A stretch of DNA of 64,000 nt from Clostridium brassicae. Its GTDB lineage: Bacteria; Bacillota; Clostridia; Clostridiales; Clostridiaceae. Below the pieces are notes generated by a model, which had not been told where the DNA came from, made no database searches, and saw only the letters and a list, made by a program, of their open reading frames with translations. This document shows, one piece after another, positions 25,085 through 34,250 of the stretch (within the stretch, counting starts at the first letter, position 1; each line of letters starts with the position of its first letter). The stretch spans positions 62,001 to 126,000 of the forward strand of contig NZ_JAPQFJ010000003.1 of assembly GCF_026738875.1 (NCBI RefSeq), read 5' to 3'. Made by a program: the position numbers and the translations under genes.

Positions 25085-25534
25085 ATGGATAGAATTAAAC
25101 TGTTTAAAGAAAATTCTTTAAAAGAAAGTGCTAAACTATTAATGTCAACTTTTAATAAAGAGCCATGGAATGAAAAATGGACTTTTGAAACTGCTTTTAA
25201 AAGATTAGAGGAGACATACAAAACTCCTAATTTTAAAGGGTGGATTTATGAGAAAGATGGTAACATAGTAGGTGTTATTATGGGAAATTGTGAACAATGG
25301 TATGAAGGAACTCAATATTATATTAAAGATTTTTTTGTAGATACCAATATTCAAAAACAAGGCATTGGAAGTAAGTTATTAAAACATTTAGAGGAAGAAT
25401 TAAAAACTTTAGGTGTAAAATTTATTCATTTTTGGACACTTAAAGGTGGAGAAACAGAAAAATTTTACAAAAACAATGGATATGAATTACCTGATACATT
25501 AACGTTGATGACAAAAAATTTAGATAATGAATAA
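25085..25534 (+). CDS. GNAT-family N-acetyltransferase
   Basis: 149 residues from ATG 25085. The ATG at 25073 has no ribosome site, while GGAGGA at 25076-25081 serves 25085. The acetyl-CoA-binding motif is in DTNIQKQGIGSKLLKHLEEE (about 93-112), with the preceding beta-strand WIYEKDGNIVGVIMG and a terminal FYKNNGYEL typical of the fold. Substrate unknown. Monocistronic. Confidence 0.88.
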   Translation: MDRIKLFKENSLKESAKLLMSTFNKEPWNEKWTFETAFKRLEETYKTPNFKGWIYEKDGNIVGVIMGNCEQWYEGTQYYIKDFFVDTNIQKQGIGSKLLKHLEEELKTLGVKFIHFWTLKGGETEKFYKNNGYELPDTLTLMTKNLDNE

Positions 25535-25611
25535 TAAAAAATTATATTTAATTAATAGATTAATATACAAAGAACGTATTTAATCACAAATAACCCCATA
25601 TATTGTACATT

Positions 25612-25640
25612 TTGACAAGGTTTTCACAAAATAGTATAAT
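25612..25640 (+). promoter_or_regulatory. fully consensus sigma-A promoter
   Basis: TTGACA (25612-25617), 17 bp, TATAAT (25635-25640), 35 bp before the GTG of the following gene. A perfect match to the housekeeping consensus suggests strong constitutive expression. Confidence 0.88.
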
Positions 25641-25674
25641 TATATAGACAAACAAGAGGTGAGGGGTTGAGTGT

Positions 25675-26370
25675 GTGAATAGATCAAATAAAATGTTAGC
25701 AATATTTTTTGTATTATTATTTATAGTTTGTTTTATGTTAGGAACGGGATTAGGTTTTTACTGTGTAAAGTTTGACACAAATCCTAAAGCTATAGCAACT
25801 AATGCATTATCTTTTTTTAGTAAGTCTTCTAAACCTCAAGAAAGTGTAAAAGCTTATTTTGATTGCCTTAAAAAACAAGATACTAAGAAAGCAGCAACTT
25901 ATATTAGAGAATCAAGTGATGAGGCAAAGTCTACAAATAAGAATAATAAACCCAAGTTTGAAAATAAATATGAAGAAGAGGTAATGAAGGAGTTTACTTC
26001 TAAATTAAAATATGAAGTTATTTCAACCAAGGTAGATGGGAACAGTGCTAAAGTAAGGGTAAAGATTACAGCACCAAATTTAAGCAAAATAACAGCAAAT
26101 ATAATTGGGGATTTATTGCCAACTATCTTTTCACAAGCAATAAGTGGAAAGCAAGATGATAAAAAAATAGAAAGTATGACAATGGAACGTTTATTAAATA
26201 GCCTTAAAGACTCTGAAGTTTCAATGAGTACTAGCGAAATAGATATTGAGTTATTGAAAGATAAAGAGAAAAAAATGTGGTTAATAGTAGGAAATGATGA
26301 GCTTTTTAATGCTTTAACAGGTGATTTAGGAAAAGTTTTTGGTGAATTAGAAAAAAGTATGAAAAAGTAG
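25675..26370 (+). CDS. membrane-anchored extracytoplasmic protein (DUF4878/5105-like)
   Basis: 231 residues from GTG 25675. Uncleaved-looking N-terminal helix (about 7-29), no lipobox cysteine in the proper place, then a soluble domain beginning PQESVKAYFDCLKKQDTKKAATYI. This is the NTF2-like pattern of DUF4878/DUF5105 proteins in which a helix precedes a curved sheet. Function unknown; such domains often bind ligands at the cell surface. Driven by a consensus promoter. Confidence 0.7.
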   Translation: MNRSNKMLAIFFVLLFIVCFMLGTGLGFYCVKFDTNPKAIATNALSFFSKSSKPQESVKAYFDCLKKQDTKKAATYIRESSDEAKSTNKNNKPKFENKYEEEVMKEFTSKLKYEVISTKVDGNSAKVRVKITAPNLSKITANIIGDLLPTIFSQAISGKQDDKKIESMTMERLLNSLKDSEVSMSTSEIDIELLKDKEKKMWLIVGNDELFNALTGDLGKVFGELEKSMKK

Positions 26371-26391
26371 TATTTGTTAGTTTTAACAATA

Positions 26392-26439
26392 GGTTCTGTT
26401 TTAAAAGAATGTTATTGCCTACATTTTTTAAAACAGAGC
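26392..26439 (+). repeat. short inverted-repeat element
   Basis: GGTTCTGTTTTAAAA and TTTTAAAACAGAGC form the two ends of a 48-bp palindromic unit just after the preceding stop. Single arms of the same sequence occur at 22421-22440 and 46970-46986, as if from degraded copies of one small element. Confidence 0.5.
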
Positions 26440-26446
26440 TATTTAT

Positions 26447-26501
26447 AAAAAGAGTATATCAGAAATTATTATTTAATAACAATTTCTGATATACTCTTTT
26501 T
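26447..26501 (+). terminator. long bidirectional terminator between convergent genes
   Basis: A perfect 21-bp stem whose arms start AAAAAGAGTATATC and end GATATACTCTTTTT; A-run on one side, T-run on the other. Confidence 0.92.
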
Positions 26502-26532
26502 AGTGATATCTACAGTTATATTAATTATCAAT

Positions 26533-27138
26533 TTATTTTTTCTTTTTTATTAACTTTCTTATACCCAATATGACAAAGGCGATTGATGAAATAAAGAACA
26601 ATACATGAGGAAAACCAATATCATCACTACCACTACTAGAATTTTCAACATTAACTTTTTCTGATTTTGGTGTATCTGATATGGGTACTACAACAGGTGT
26701 GCTTTTTGAAGTACTTTTATTTAATTTTCGGGTAGTTCTAGGTTTAGTACGATTAGGAATATTTTGTTTTTTATTTTTTGTTGGAGCACTACTTTTAGGT
26801 GTTGATGTAGTAGGTTTGTTAGTAGTATTAGGTTTAACAGTACTTGAATTTGATTTTGAGCTACTACTTGAAGAAAAATTACCACTTTTAAAATCTGATG
26901 ATGAGGAAGGTTTACTGGTAGTAGAACTAGATTTAACAGTATTAGAACTTGATTTTGAACTATTTTTTGAAGAAAAGCTACTACTTTTAAATCCTGAATT
27001 AGAGCTAGAGTGCTTTGAATAACTTGATTTAGAACTTTTAGATTTAGCATATGTTGTATCAATGCTAAAAAGTCCAGATATTAAAAATGTGAATATAAGT
27101 GCAAAAACTAAAAATATTTTATCTATTTTATTATTCAT
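26533..27138 (-). CDS. serine-rich secreted protein with C-terminal membrane anchor
   Basis: 201 residues: signal peptide (about 1-31, ending TTYA), then about 130 residues dominated by Ser, Lys, Thr, Asn and Pro, with two imperfect 30-residue repeats (each containing SSxxFKS..FSSxxSSKS.SSTVK), and a final helix (about 176-194) followed by IRKLIKKKK. There is no LPXTG sorting motif, so it is a membrane-tethered, extended stalk. It is on the same strand as, and downstream of, a Cys-rich protein gene and pspA, suggesting an envelope role. The repetitive composition makes homology calls unreliable. Confidence 0.7.
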   Translation of the reverse strand: MNNKIDKIFLVFALIFTFLISGLFSIDTTYAKSKSSKSSYSKHSSSNSGFKSSSFSSKNSSKSSSNTVKSSSTTSKPSSSSDFKSGNFSSSSSSKSNSSTVKPNTTNKPTTSTPKSSAPTKNKKQNIPNRTKPRTTRKLNKSTSKSTPVVVPISDTPKSEKVNVENSSSGSDDIGFPHVLFFISSIAFVILGIRKLIKKKK

Positions 27139-27186
27139 ATTTAAGTCTCCTTAAAATTAAGATATCTTTTATTATTAACAATGTAA

Positions 27187-27316
27187 TTTATCCGATGTAA
27201 TATTCCTATCTTTTTCAAAGTGAGAATAAAATAAAGAGCGGCTAACGTTCCTGTATAATGATTTTTAAGCTCTAGAGGGAGTAAAAACTCTATCTAAAGC
27301 TAAGAATTCTGTTTAT
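27187..27316 (+). mobile_element. single copy of the TTTAT-bordered structured repeat
   Basis: Starts TTTATCCGATG (27187) and ends AAGAATTCTG-TTTAT (27316). It keeps the order of hairpins but with different sequences: the 3' hairpin is AGCTCTAGAGGGAGT / ACTCTATCTAAAGCT around AAA, matching the unit at 16869 by structure and loop rather than stem sequence. Its right end supplies the last codons and stop of the minus-strand gene at 27300-27956. Confidence 0.7.
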
Positions 27317-27956
27317 ATAAAGAAACTACACTATTAAATTCTTCTTCATCAGTTATCTCACCGTAAGTATCTTCTTTTATTCCAGGGTAATAATATAAGA
27401 TATACTTATCATCTTTGTCATAAACATTTTCAATGATTATATATTTTTGTTTTATTTCTAAGTTTTGAATTATGGATAACACCTTATATGTATTATCTTC
27501 TTCTGTATCGTTATTGGTAAGGGTTAATGTGAAATTTTTAAAAGTACTCATATTTATTTTTTTATGATCACAATACTTTATTATAGAGTCTTGTCTACAT
27601 GTAAGGCATGGGTCAAATCTACATTCATTAGGACATTTTAAACAAGCACATTTAGTACAGTTTTCTAGTTGATTTAAATCAATTTTGTTTTTTTGTTTAT
27701 AAGCTTCTAGTACTTTTTTGTATTTTTCATCATTTTTAAAAAGTTCAAGAATTCCCTTGCCGTCAACTAAGTTATCTACTTCATTTATAAGGTTTATATA
27801 TTCTTTTAAAATATTAGATTTTTTTACATATTTTCTTCTATATAAGTATTCTTTTGAAAGATAATCTTCTATTTCAATAGTAGCGTCCATAATTTCCGTA
27901 TATATTTTTCCAAATGTATTCTTTTCGTTTTCCGTATAGTCCTTAATTTTATTCAT
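27300..27956 (-). CDS. cysteine-rich cytoplasmic protein of unknown function
   Basis: 218 residues. An N-terminal helical region is followed by a dense cysteine block: Cys100, 103, 105, 108, 112, 117, 120, 129 and His131 (CTKCACLKCPNECRFDPC and CLTC), suited to bind zinc or Fe-S. The C-terminal part (about 140-215) has a DUF1292-like, acidic beta pattern (YYYPGIKEDTYGEITDEEEF). The final residues KQNS and the stop are encoded by the repeat at 27187-27316; without it the protein would end LYKLHC. It lies downstream of pspA on the same strand. Confidence 0.7.
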   Translation of the reverse strand: MNKIKDYTENEKNTFGKIYTEIMDATIEIEDYLSKEYLYRRKYVKKSNILKEYINLINEVDNLVDGKGILELFKNDEKYKKVLEAYKQKNKIDLNQLENCTKCACLKCPNECRFDPCLTCRQDSIIKYCDHKKINMSTFKNFTLTLTNNDTEEDNTYKVLSIIQNLEIKQKYIIIENVYDKDDKYILYYYPGIKEDTYGEITDEEEFNSVVSLYKQNS

Positions 27957-28087
27957 TAAGTATCCCCCACATGTTGATAATGTATTTTATAAATTTATTG
28001 AAAATCCCCATGTTAAATGGGGGCTATTGTTTTAGATGTATTGAGTTAAGTTCCCAGTTCAAATAATATTTTTTTATTTACTAGATT

Positions 28088-28738
28088 TTATTGCTGTTTA
28101 TACTTAGCAAGTTCAGCATCTAAATCAAATGTTTCTAACTGTTCAAATTCCTTGTCTAAAGAATCATCAAAGCTTAATTCTCCTAAACCTTCGGCTAAAG
28201 CTTCTTTTTTTGAAATTTTTCTTTCTATATCATCTAAATTTATTCTATTACTTTCTGTACTTACATTTGAAAGCATTTCATTGACTTTTTGAGTAGCTTC
28301 AGCATTATTCATTCTAGCTTCAGCTTGGTCTCTATACTTTCTAGTATTTTCACTTTCTTTTTGTAGGTTAGATAATTTCTTTTTTAATTCTTCACCTTGA
28401 ATTTTTGATTTTTCATAAGATTTTTCTAGAATATCGTATTCTTTTTGTGTTGTAAGCTTTCTTTCAAGAGCTTTTTTAGCTAATTCTTCATTTCCCTTGC
28501 TAAGGGCAAGTTTGATTTTAGCTTCAAAATCGTCCATTTCTGTTTTTAGCTTGTCTAACTTAAGTTTAGTTTCATGTATGTTCCCTAAAACTTGTGCTGA
28601 AGCTAGTTTAGCTTTATTAAAGCTTTCTTCCATATCTCTAATTTTTTGATCTAGTAGTTCAATTGGATTTTCAATTCTATCTAAAGCATCGTTTGTTTTA
28701 GCTTTAATTATATTTGACATTCTTTGAAATATACCCAT
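28088..28738 (-). CDS. pspA: phage-shock protein A / IM30 family
   Basis: 216 residues, almost wholly coiled coil, with the N-terminal amphipathic helix MGIFQRMSNIIKAKTNDAL and the family motif DRIENPIELLDQKIRDME. PspA/LiaH proteins form ESCRT-III-like oligomers that stabilise stressed membranes. No PspF, LiaRS or LiaI partner is adjacent. The Ser-rich membrane protein and Cys-rich protein downstream may be functionally linked. Start and length are standard. Confidence 0.94.
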   Translation of the reverse strand: MGIFQRMSNIIKAKTNDALDRIENPIELLDQKIRDMEESFNKAKLASAQVLGNIHETKLKLDKLKTEMDDFEAKIKLALSKGNEELAKKALERKLTTQKEYDILEKSYEKSKIQGEELKKKLSNLQKESENTRKYRDQAEARMNNAEATQKVNEMLSNVSTESNRINLDDIERKISKKEALAEGLGELSFDDSLDKEFEQLETFDLDAELAKYKQQ

Positions 28739-29159
28739 AAATTAAGACTTCCTTTCCACATTAATTAAATTTTAGATTTTTTTACTTTTTTTGATAAAAC
28801 ATCACTATGATTATAGCATAATTGTAGTATATTTAACATAATTTTCTTGGATTCTACTATATTTATAGGTACTTATATTAAATTATAGCATTAACTATAA
28901 TTTAATTAGATTAAGTAGTTTAATATACAGAGTGTTAATTTTATAAAATTATTTATTAATATTAAGAAAATCAAAATAATTCATTAAAAATAATGTTAAA
29001 ATAAATATAAATAATATATAATTTAATAAAATAGGAAACTAAACTTTATAAACTAATGTACGAATTTTTCTAGCATCTACAAATGGTATCGTTAATAGGG
29101 GTAAGGAAAGTAAGCAATAATAGTTAAGATATTATTTATATTCTTGGGAGTGTGAATAT
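28739..29159. other. divergent intergenic region between pspA and the psiE-like gene
   Basis: 421 bp of very AT-rich DNA carrying the two outward-facing promoters. I see no ORF, strong hairpin or repeat. The plus-strand leader ends with a GGGAGTG ribosome site before 29160. Confidence 0.5.
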
Positions 29160-29582
29160 ATGAAGAAAAACTCAATAAAAGAATTTGTTTTTAAATTAAG
29201 TCATATTTTTGAAATAATACTAGCATTAATGGTATTACTAAAAGTTTTATTAGGAACTATAGATTTATTTAGAATGATATGGGTTTCTTATGTACAAAAC
29301 ATATCTAATCCCGTTACTTATTATGAATTAGAAGATTTGTTTGGATATGCTCTTTTATTAGTTATAGGAGTAGAGCTTGTTGTAATGCTAACATTACATA
29401 CAGCAGAGAGTGTAATAGATGTACTTTTATATGCTATAGCCAGAAAAATTTTATTAATACCCAAAGATAAAGGGATGACTGAAATTTTCATGGGTATATT
29501 AGCCATAGTTTTATTATTTGGTATAAAAAAATATTTATTTAATAAAAAAGAATATTTAGATGAAAATAGTGGATCAGACTAA
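29160..29582 (+). CDS. PsiE-like (phosphate-starvation-inducible E family) membrane protein
   Basis: 140 residues with four hydrophobic segments (about 12-38, 58-78, 84-98, 106-122). The family-typical GVELVVMLTLHTAESVIDVL and AIARKILL stretches are present. PsiE proteins are integral membrane proteins of unknown biochemical role, named for phosphate regulation in E. coli. No Pho box was identified here. Monocistronic, or co-transcribed with 29734. Confidence 0.82.
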   Translation: MKKNSIKEFVFKLSHIFEIILALMVLLKVLLGTIDLFRMIWVSYVQNISNPVTYYELEDLFGYALLLVIGVELVVMLTLHTAESVIDVLLYAIARKILLIPKDKGMTEIFMGILAIVLLFGIKKYLFNKKEYLDENSGSD

Positions 29583-29733
29583 GATTTATATGAGAATTAA
29601 ATAGATATATGTTTTGAAAAATAAGTTGGTAAAATTTAAAATATAATTTATGAGAGTATTTATTTAGTTACATATATGGTATATAATTGGTTTGGTAAAA
29701 AATTATGTTAATGACATTGTAGGGGAGAATATT

Positions 29734-29970
29734 ATGGATATACTTTTTTATTTATTAGTGATAGGCCTGCTACTATATAGTATATGGTGGAGACCTAAAG
29801 TCTGTAAAGAAAAAATTAGGAATAAAATAAGAAAAATGGGTGGGGAAGTATTGGATATTGAATCACTTAGTTCTAGAGAGAGAATATATAGCGTAAAGTA
29901 CAGAATAGGAGAAAAGAGTGAGAAAGCTGTTGTGATATTTGATTTTGCGTATGAAGAAGAATGGAAATAA
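29734..29970 (+). CDS. small single-pass membrane protein (78 aa)
   Basis: ATG at 29734 follows AGGGGAG; the upstream extension to 29692 has no ribosome site. One N-terminal helix (about 2-18) ends in WWRPKVCKEK, then a basic-to-acidic cytosolic tail (EVLDIESLSSRERIYSVKYRIGEK, read in parts) of beta character. No family recognised. Confidence 0.65.
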   Translation: MDILFYLLVIGLLLYSIWWRPKVCKEKIRNKIRKMGGEVLDIESLSSRERIYSVKYRIGEKSEKAVVIFDFAYEEEWK

Positions 29971-29980
29971 TTATTTATAA

Positions 29981-30022
29981 GAGGCTGTCTTAAAATAATT
30001 TTTAAATTATTTTTGAGAGCCC
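29981..30022 (+). terminator. hairpin after the small membrane gene
   Basis: GGCTGTCTTAAAATAATTT pairs with AAATTATTTTTGAGAGCC with small mismatches. The T-run is poor, so termination is only likely. Confidence 0.55.
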
Positions 30023-30224
30023 ATTTATTTACAATCTGAATATATTCAATTGAGATTATTTTTATTTGTAACATTATACTACATTTGAGTTTCTGTAATA
30101 TATAAGGGCATAATAAAAAAATATTATCAGGAGTTGAAAAAGAATTAGCTTTATTCCTATACTCATAAAAAACAAATTAATTAATAATAAATAAGGTATA
30201 ATGATTTATCATATAAGGAGATTT

Positions 30225-30959
30225 ATGGATAATAAAAATATTTGTAGTAAGACAAACAGATGTAACGAAAAGAGAAAATTCATTAATAAACAAAATATAT
30301 GGGCAACTTTACAAATAATAGCTCCATTATTGTTGACTATTATATACTTGAAAGGTTTTCTAATAGCTTTAGAATTGCCATCAAATATGACAAAATATAT
30401 ACATTTAGATAAACTAGGGGAAACAGGAGTTATTCTGAGATTGACTTATTGGAGCAATCTAATTATTTTAATATGGACAACCATTGGTACAAGCATATTT
30501 TCCATATTGTTAGTTATACATTGTTTAAAAGGGAATAAAAGAAAGGATAAATTAAACACATTAACAATATTACAGGGAAAAATTATTTTATCTATAATAC
30601 TTGTTGCTTTTATGGGGTTTCTTTCTTTTGTATATTTGCAAAAGGAGAAAGTGATAGATATAGTAAAGAGATATGATTCTGATATTATTTTGTTAAAAAG
30701 TCAAAAAACAGAAGTATATGAGGGTATGATAGAAGAAAGGGTAGAACAAGAGATAGAAGGAGGATATTATGCTGAAAAACCTAAGCCATTAAAAATACTT
30801 AATAGTTATAAAGTTAATACAAATGAAAAGTGTAAGAGGTTTTTATGCCCTAAGACTTTACTAAAAAATATAAAGTTAAAAAAGGACAAATATTATAGAA
30901 TATATTATCTTCCAAATAGCAGAATTGTAGTTTCTATTGAAAATATAAATAAAATGTAA
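30225..30959 (+). CDS. membrane protein with C-terminal soluble domain (244 aa)
   Basis: AAGGAG before ATG 30225 favours it over an in-frame ATG at 30201. Three helices (about 24-45, 77-103, 119-139) are followed by a basic soluble domain of about 100 residues with EVYEGMIEERVEQEIEGGYY. The N-terminus is Cys- and Lys-rich. Function unknown; terminator at 31008. Confidence 0.65.
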   Translation: MDNKNICSKTNRCNEKRKFINKQNIWATLQIIAPLLLTIIYLKGFLIALELPSNMTKYIHLDKLGETGVILRLTYWSNLIILIWTTIGTSIFSILLVIHCLKGNKRKDKLNTLTILQGKIILSIILVAFMGFLSFVYLQKEKVIDIVKRYDSDIILLKSQKTEVYEGMIEERVEQEIEGGYYAEKPKPLKILNSYKVNTNEKCKRFLCPKTLLKNIKLKKDKYYRIYYLPNSRIVVSIENINKM

Positions 30960-31007
30960 TTTAATTTAGAACTTAACTTTATAAAAGAAATGTAAATATG
31001 TCAATTG

Positions 31008-31058
31008 AAAAACATTCTATAAATCAGATATAAAAAATCTAATTTATAGAATGTTTTT
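31008..31058 (+). terminator. Rho-independent terminator
   Basis: 17-bp perfect stem AAAAACATTCTATAAAT / ATTTATAGAATGTTTTT with a 17-nt loop. Confidence 0.9.
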
Positions 31059-31213
31059 ATATGTAATATAAAAAATAAAAAAAACTAGAATATAGCTGGT
31101 AAGACCACACGTAAAACTTTAATAACTAAGGATAAAACGTTTTTAGAATTTGAAGAAATAAGATGAAAAATGTATAATAATTCTTGGATTTAAAGAAAAA
31201 GGGAGTGATACTA

Positions 31214-31453
31214 ATGATGTTAAGAAAGTTAACAAAAATTGCAATATTAAGCATTCTTAATTTTCTATTATCTATATCAGTTGATGTTAAATTAGTAATA
31301 TTTACTGGTAATCAGACAGTAGAGATAAATAAAAAACGAGTAATTAAATTTAATCAAGGAATTTTGTTTAATAATTTAATAAAACAAGGTGTGAAATTAA
31401 CTGAGAGTAAAGAAAAAATTGTTTGTAGGAATTATAGAAGTATATTTACTTGA
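31214..31453 (+). CDS. small exported protein of unknown function (79 aa)
   Basis: Start at one of two adjacent ATGs (31214 or 31217) after GGGAGTG; a TTG at 31184 opens the same frame without a ribosome site. A hydrophobic N-terminus (about 8-24) is followed by a short beta-rich domain (VKLVIFTGNQTVEINKK). This faintly recalls the opening strand of copper-amine-oxidase-like N domains but is too short to be one. It may be a truncated surface protein. Confidence 0.45.
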   Translation: MMLRKLTKIAILSILNFLLSISVDVKLVIFTGNQTVEINKKRVIKFNQGILFNNLIKQGVKLTESKEKIVCRNYRSIFT

Positions 31454-31553
31454 ACATAATCAAAGTTATTAATATATAAGGAAACATTTTTATTAAAAGT
31501 ATAAAATATAGAATTCAGTTAATAAATAGTAAATTGCATGGGAGTGAATAAGG

Positions 31554-33197
31554 TTGAAAACAGTTAAAGGAAAAATATTAATTAATTTTCTTATAATATC
31601 TTTAGTTACTATTTTGTGTGTAGGAGGTATATGTGCAGCAGAAATTTTTAAAATTGTAACAAACCAAATGAAGAATGACGGAAGTACTATAGTTAATATG
31701 GTAGAGAGGGACATATCTGAACATGACTTAACTGAGCTAAATAAAATTAATACTATACTAGAAGATATAAAAAATAAGTCTGTTAAAAATATAGCTTATT
31801 TATCTTTGACAGATAAAAATCATAAAATAGTAGCTAGTGATAATAAAAACGTTATAGGAGAAAAAATAAAAAATTCATCTTATATTGATAAAGTTATTAA
31901 AGAAAAAAAAGAAGACGGATTAATAACTAAAAATATAGATGGAAGAAGAGTTTATAATGTATCTGTACCCTTTTATAAGAATGAAGAAGTTGTTGGAACA
32001 GTTAATATAGGCATTTCACTTGAAAATATGTATCAATTGATTAGAAATACTATTATCAAAATATTAATTTTAGGTTTAATTATAGTATTAATTTCTTTAA
32101 TTATAGCTAACTTTATCTCCAAAAAGATATCTAGTCCTATAGTTGATATAGTTAATAAAATGAATAAAGTTTCAAATGGGGATTTTTCAATAGAATTTCA
32201 TGCAAAGGGTGATGACGAAATATCAATATTGATGGAGTCTTTAAACAAGACAATGACAACAATTAGAAATATGATGGAAGCTATTAAAGAAGCTATTATG
32301 AAAGTAGATGTTGTTGCTCAAAATGTTTCAGCTGCTACAGAGGAGAAAACAGATGCAAGTACACAAATAGCTAATTCTGTAAATTTATTAGCGGAAGGGG
32401 CTACTAATCAAGCACTAGAGATAAATCAAGCAACAAATTCATTAATTCACTTTGGTGAAATTTTAGATAAAATAACTGATAAGATTATAAATCTATCAGA
32501 GAGTAGTAATACTATAAAAACACATGCAGATAAAGGATCTACTAAAATAGATAGCCTTGTTTTAGCTATAGAAGATGTGGAAAATAGTTTTAAATATGTT
32601 TCAGATAAAATTTTTGAATTAGATAATAGTGTTATTAAAATAGGAGAGATAACAAATGTGATAAATAGTATAGCAGAGCAAACTAACCTTTTAGCACTTA
32701 ATGCAGCAATAGAGGCTTCAAGGGCAGGAGAATCAGGAAAAGGCTTTTCTGTAGTTGCAGATGAAATAAGAAAATTAGCAGAACAAGTATTAGAATCATC
32801 TAAAAATATAAATATGTTAGTAGAAACTGTAACAAAGAATAGTAATGAAGTTTCTAACACTACAGGGAATGTTACAGATAAGATAGAAGTACAAACAGAA
32901 TCTATAGCAGATACTATGGAATCATTTAAAGAAATATTAGAAGAAGTGGAAAAGTTATTACCTCATATTGAAGAGATATCCCTTAGTTTAAAAGATGCCG
33001 CACAAGATAAGGATAAAATAGTACAAAACATAGAAAAAGTTTCACATATATCACAAGAATTTGCTAGTTCAACAGAAGAAATTTCTTCATCAGTAGAGGA
33101 ACAATCAGCTTCTATGGAAGAAATTTCAGCATCAACTCAATCACTTACGGAAATATCAGATAAATTAGCTAATAGAGTGGATGAAATTCATGTATAA
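31554..33197 (+). CDS. methyl-accepting chemotaxis protein
   Basis: 547 residues from TTG 31554. TM1 (about 8-31), an extracellular single-Cache-like sensor (about 35-160, with [19 protein letters not shown] and [20 protein letters not shown] read as its strands), TM2 (about 164-188), HAMP, and a signalling domain whose hairpin tip is [19 protein letters not shown] (about 375-393). There is no C-terminal CheR-tethering pentapeptide. It senses an external ligand and signals to CheA. A decayed MCP fragment lies 270 bp downstream. Confidence 0.94.
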   Translation: MKTVKGKILINFLIISLVTILCVGGICAAEIFKIVTNQMKNDGSTIVNMVERDISEHDLTELNKINTILEDIKNKSVKNIAYLSLTDKNHKIVASDNKNVIGEKIKNSSYIDKVIKEKKEDGLITKNIDGRRVYNVSVPFYKNEEVVGTVNIGISLENMYQLIRNTIIKILILGLIIVLISLIIANFISKKISSPIVDIVNKMNKVSNGDFSIEFHAKGDDEISILMESLNKTMTTIRNMMEAIKEAIMKVDVVAQNVSAATEEKTDASTQIANSVNLLAEGATNQALEINQATNSLIHFGEILDKITDKIINLSESSNTIKTHADKGSTKIDSLVLAIEDVENSFKYVSDKIFELDNSVIKIGEITNVINSIAEQTNLLALNAAIEASRAGESGKGFSVVADEIRKLAEQVLESSKNINMLVETVTKNSNEVSNTTGNVTDKIEVQTESIADTMESFKEILEEVEKLLPHIEEISLSLKDAAQDKDKIVQNIEKVSHISQEFASSTEEISSSVEEQSASMEEISASTQSLTEISDKLANRVDEIHV

Positions 33198-33228
33198 ATT
33201 AATAAATTAAAAATAAATATTTAAATTA

Positions 33229-33379
33229 AATGAATTAGCATTTAATTTAGAAAGTACTCAGATTGTTCAAAAACCCTTTATTATATGAAGACTTTTTAAA
33301 CAATCTAAGCCTAGATTAAATTAAAATAATTAATCATGATTCTGTATTCATTGAGGGAACTATCAATGTAGAAGGATAG
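33229..33379 (+). pseudogene. relic of a third copy of the secreted 164-aa protein gene
   Basis: Two blocks match the paralogues at 35467 and 36553. The first is AATGAATTAGCATTTAATTT (33229 onward), the counterpart of their NERALNF codons. The second, 33325-33379, reads IINHDSVFIEGTINVEG-stop, close to their C-terminus IINYDSVIVNGTINVEG. The sequence between is shortened and out of frame. Confidence 0.65.
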
Positions 33380-33470
33380 ACTTAAGGAATTTATTGGTTA
33401 AATGATGGGATTTTATAATTAAAAACTAGATAATGAAATAAAAGTTTATAAAATTATATATTTTTTAACT

Positions 33471-33560
33471 ATAGGAGAAATAATAAATTTTATCCAATCT
33501 ATTGCAGAACAAACCTCTGATTTCACTAGAGAAATAGAGAATATAGTACAGGAGATACAA
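33471..33560 (+). pseudogene. relic of an MCP signalling domain
   Basis: Translates as IGEIINFIQSIAEQTSDF and then TREIENIVQEIQ. The first part matches [18 protein letters not shown] of the receptor upstream; the invariant hairpin tip is deleted and later helix sequence follows. No start, membrane or sensor part remains. The next hairpin (33658-33686, ATACCACTA / TAGTGGTAT, TTTTAC) may be its old terminator. Confidence 0.6.
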
Positions 33561-33657
33561 TTTATAAGAAGCCTTTTTATGTGCGTCCATCATGAGCTTA
33601 ATCTAAGAGGTCAAAGTATTTTTATAAATTAAAAATTATATGGATAATTATAAATAA

Positions 33658-33686
33658 ATACCACTAGAAGGATTTAGTGGTATTTT
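33658..33686 (+). terminator. hairpin terminator
   Basis: ATACCACTA-N8-TAGTGGTAT followed by TTTTACTTTT. Confidence 0.7.
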
Positions 33687-33783
33687 ACTTTTATAAGTAT
33701 TCTATTAATTTTAAAATACATAACACAACAAATAAAAATCCTTGCAATCGAAGCATAAATATATCTTTATTTCTTATATCTGT

Positions 33784-33990
33784 TCAATAAAAAGCCTTTA
33801 GAGAAAGTTTAGGTTTAATAAAAAAGCATAGATTAGTAAATCCAAGACATATATAACTTAATACTAAATCTAGATTGTTTTTTAATAATGGATGAATAAA
33901 AAAATGAAATATACAGAAAAACATCATTATTGAAAATAGTATAAGATAAGTTACTCTAAGTAATGTAATTTTATTTTTAGTAATAGTCAT
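33784..33990 (-). CDS. small two-helix membrane protein (68 aa)
   Basis: ATG with GAGGGGG upstream on the minus strand. Helices at about 9-32 and 39-57, basic ends. No family recognised. The 33991-34250 gap contains its promoter region and that of the plus-strand gene, nothing else evident. Confidence 0.55.
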   Translation of the reverse strand: MTITKNKITLLRVTYLILFSIMMFFCIFHFFIHPLLKNNLDLVLSYICLGFTNLCFFIKPKLSLKAFY

Positions 33991-34250
33991 AATACTAACT
34001 TCCCCCTCGTTAGTAAATCTATTTTGTTAATACATGTGAATTTTGATTTATAATGGTAATAAAATTATACCACAAAATGTAATTTGTAATATATAAAGCG
34101 TTAAAAAATGCCATGTATATTTAAACTTTCATTAGCAATTGTAAGTTTTATAAAAAGTTTTAAAAAAATTATCACAAAAATATATTTAAGTCTTATGCAC
34201 ATGCATTAATGTTATAATTAAAATATACTGCACTACCAGGGGGAAAGAGA

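Noticed and set aside
26681-27062. Open frames on the other strand or in another frame over the serine-rich gene
   Set aside because: These are produced by the repetitive low-complexity codons of the real minus-strand gene; they have no ribosome sites.
26533-27138. LPXTG-anchored surface protein
   Set aside because: It ends with a hydrophobic helix and lysines, but no LPXTG-like motif precedes the helix.
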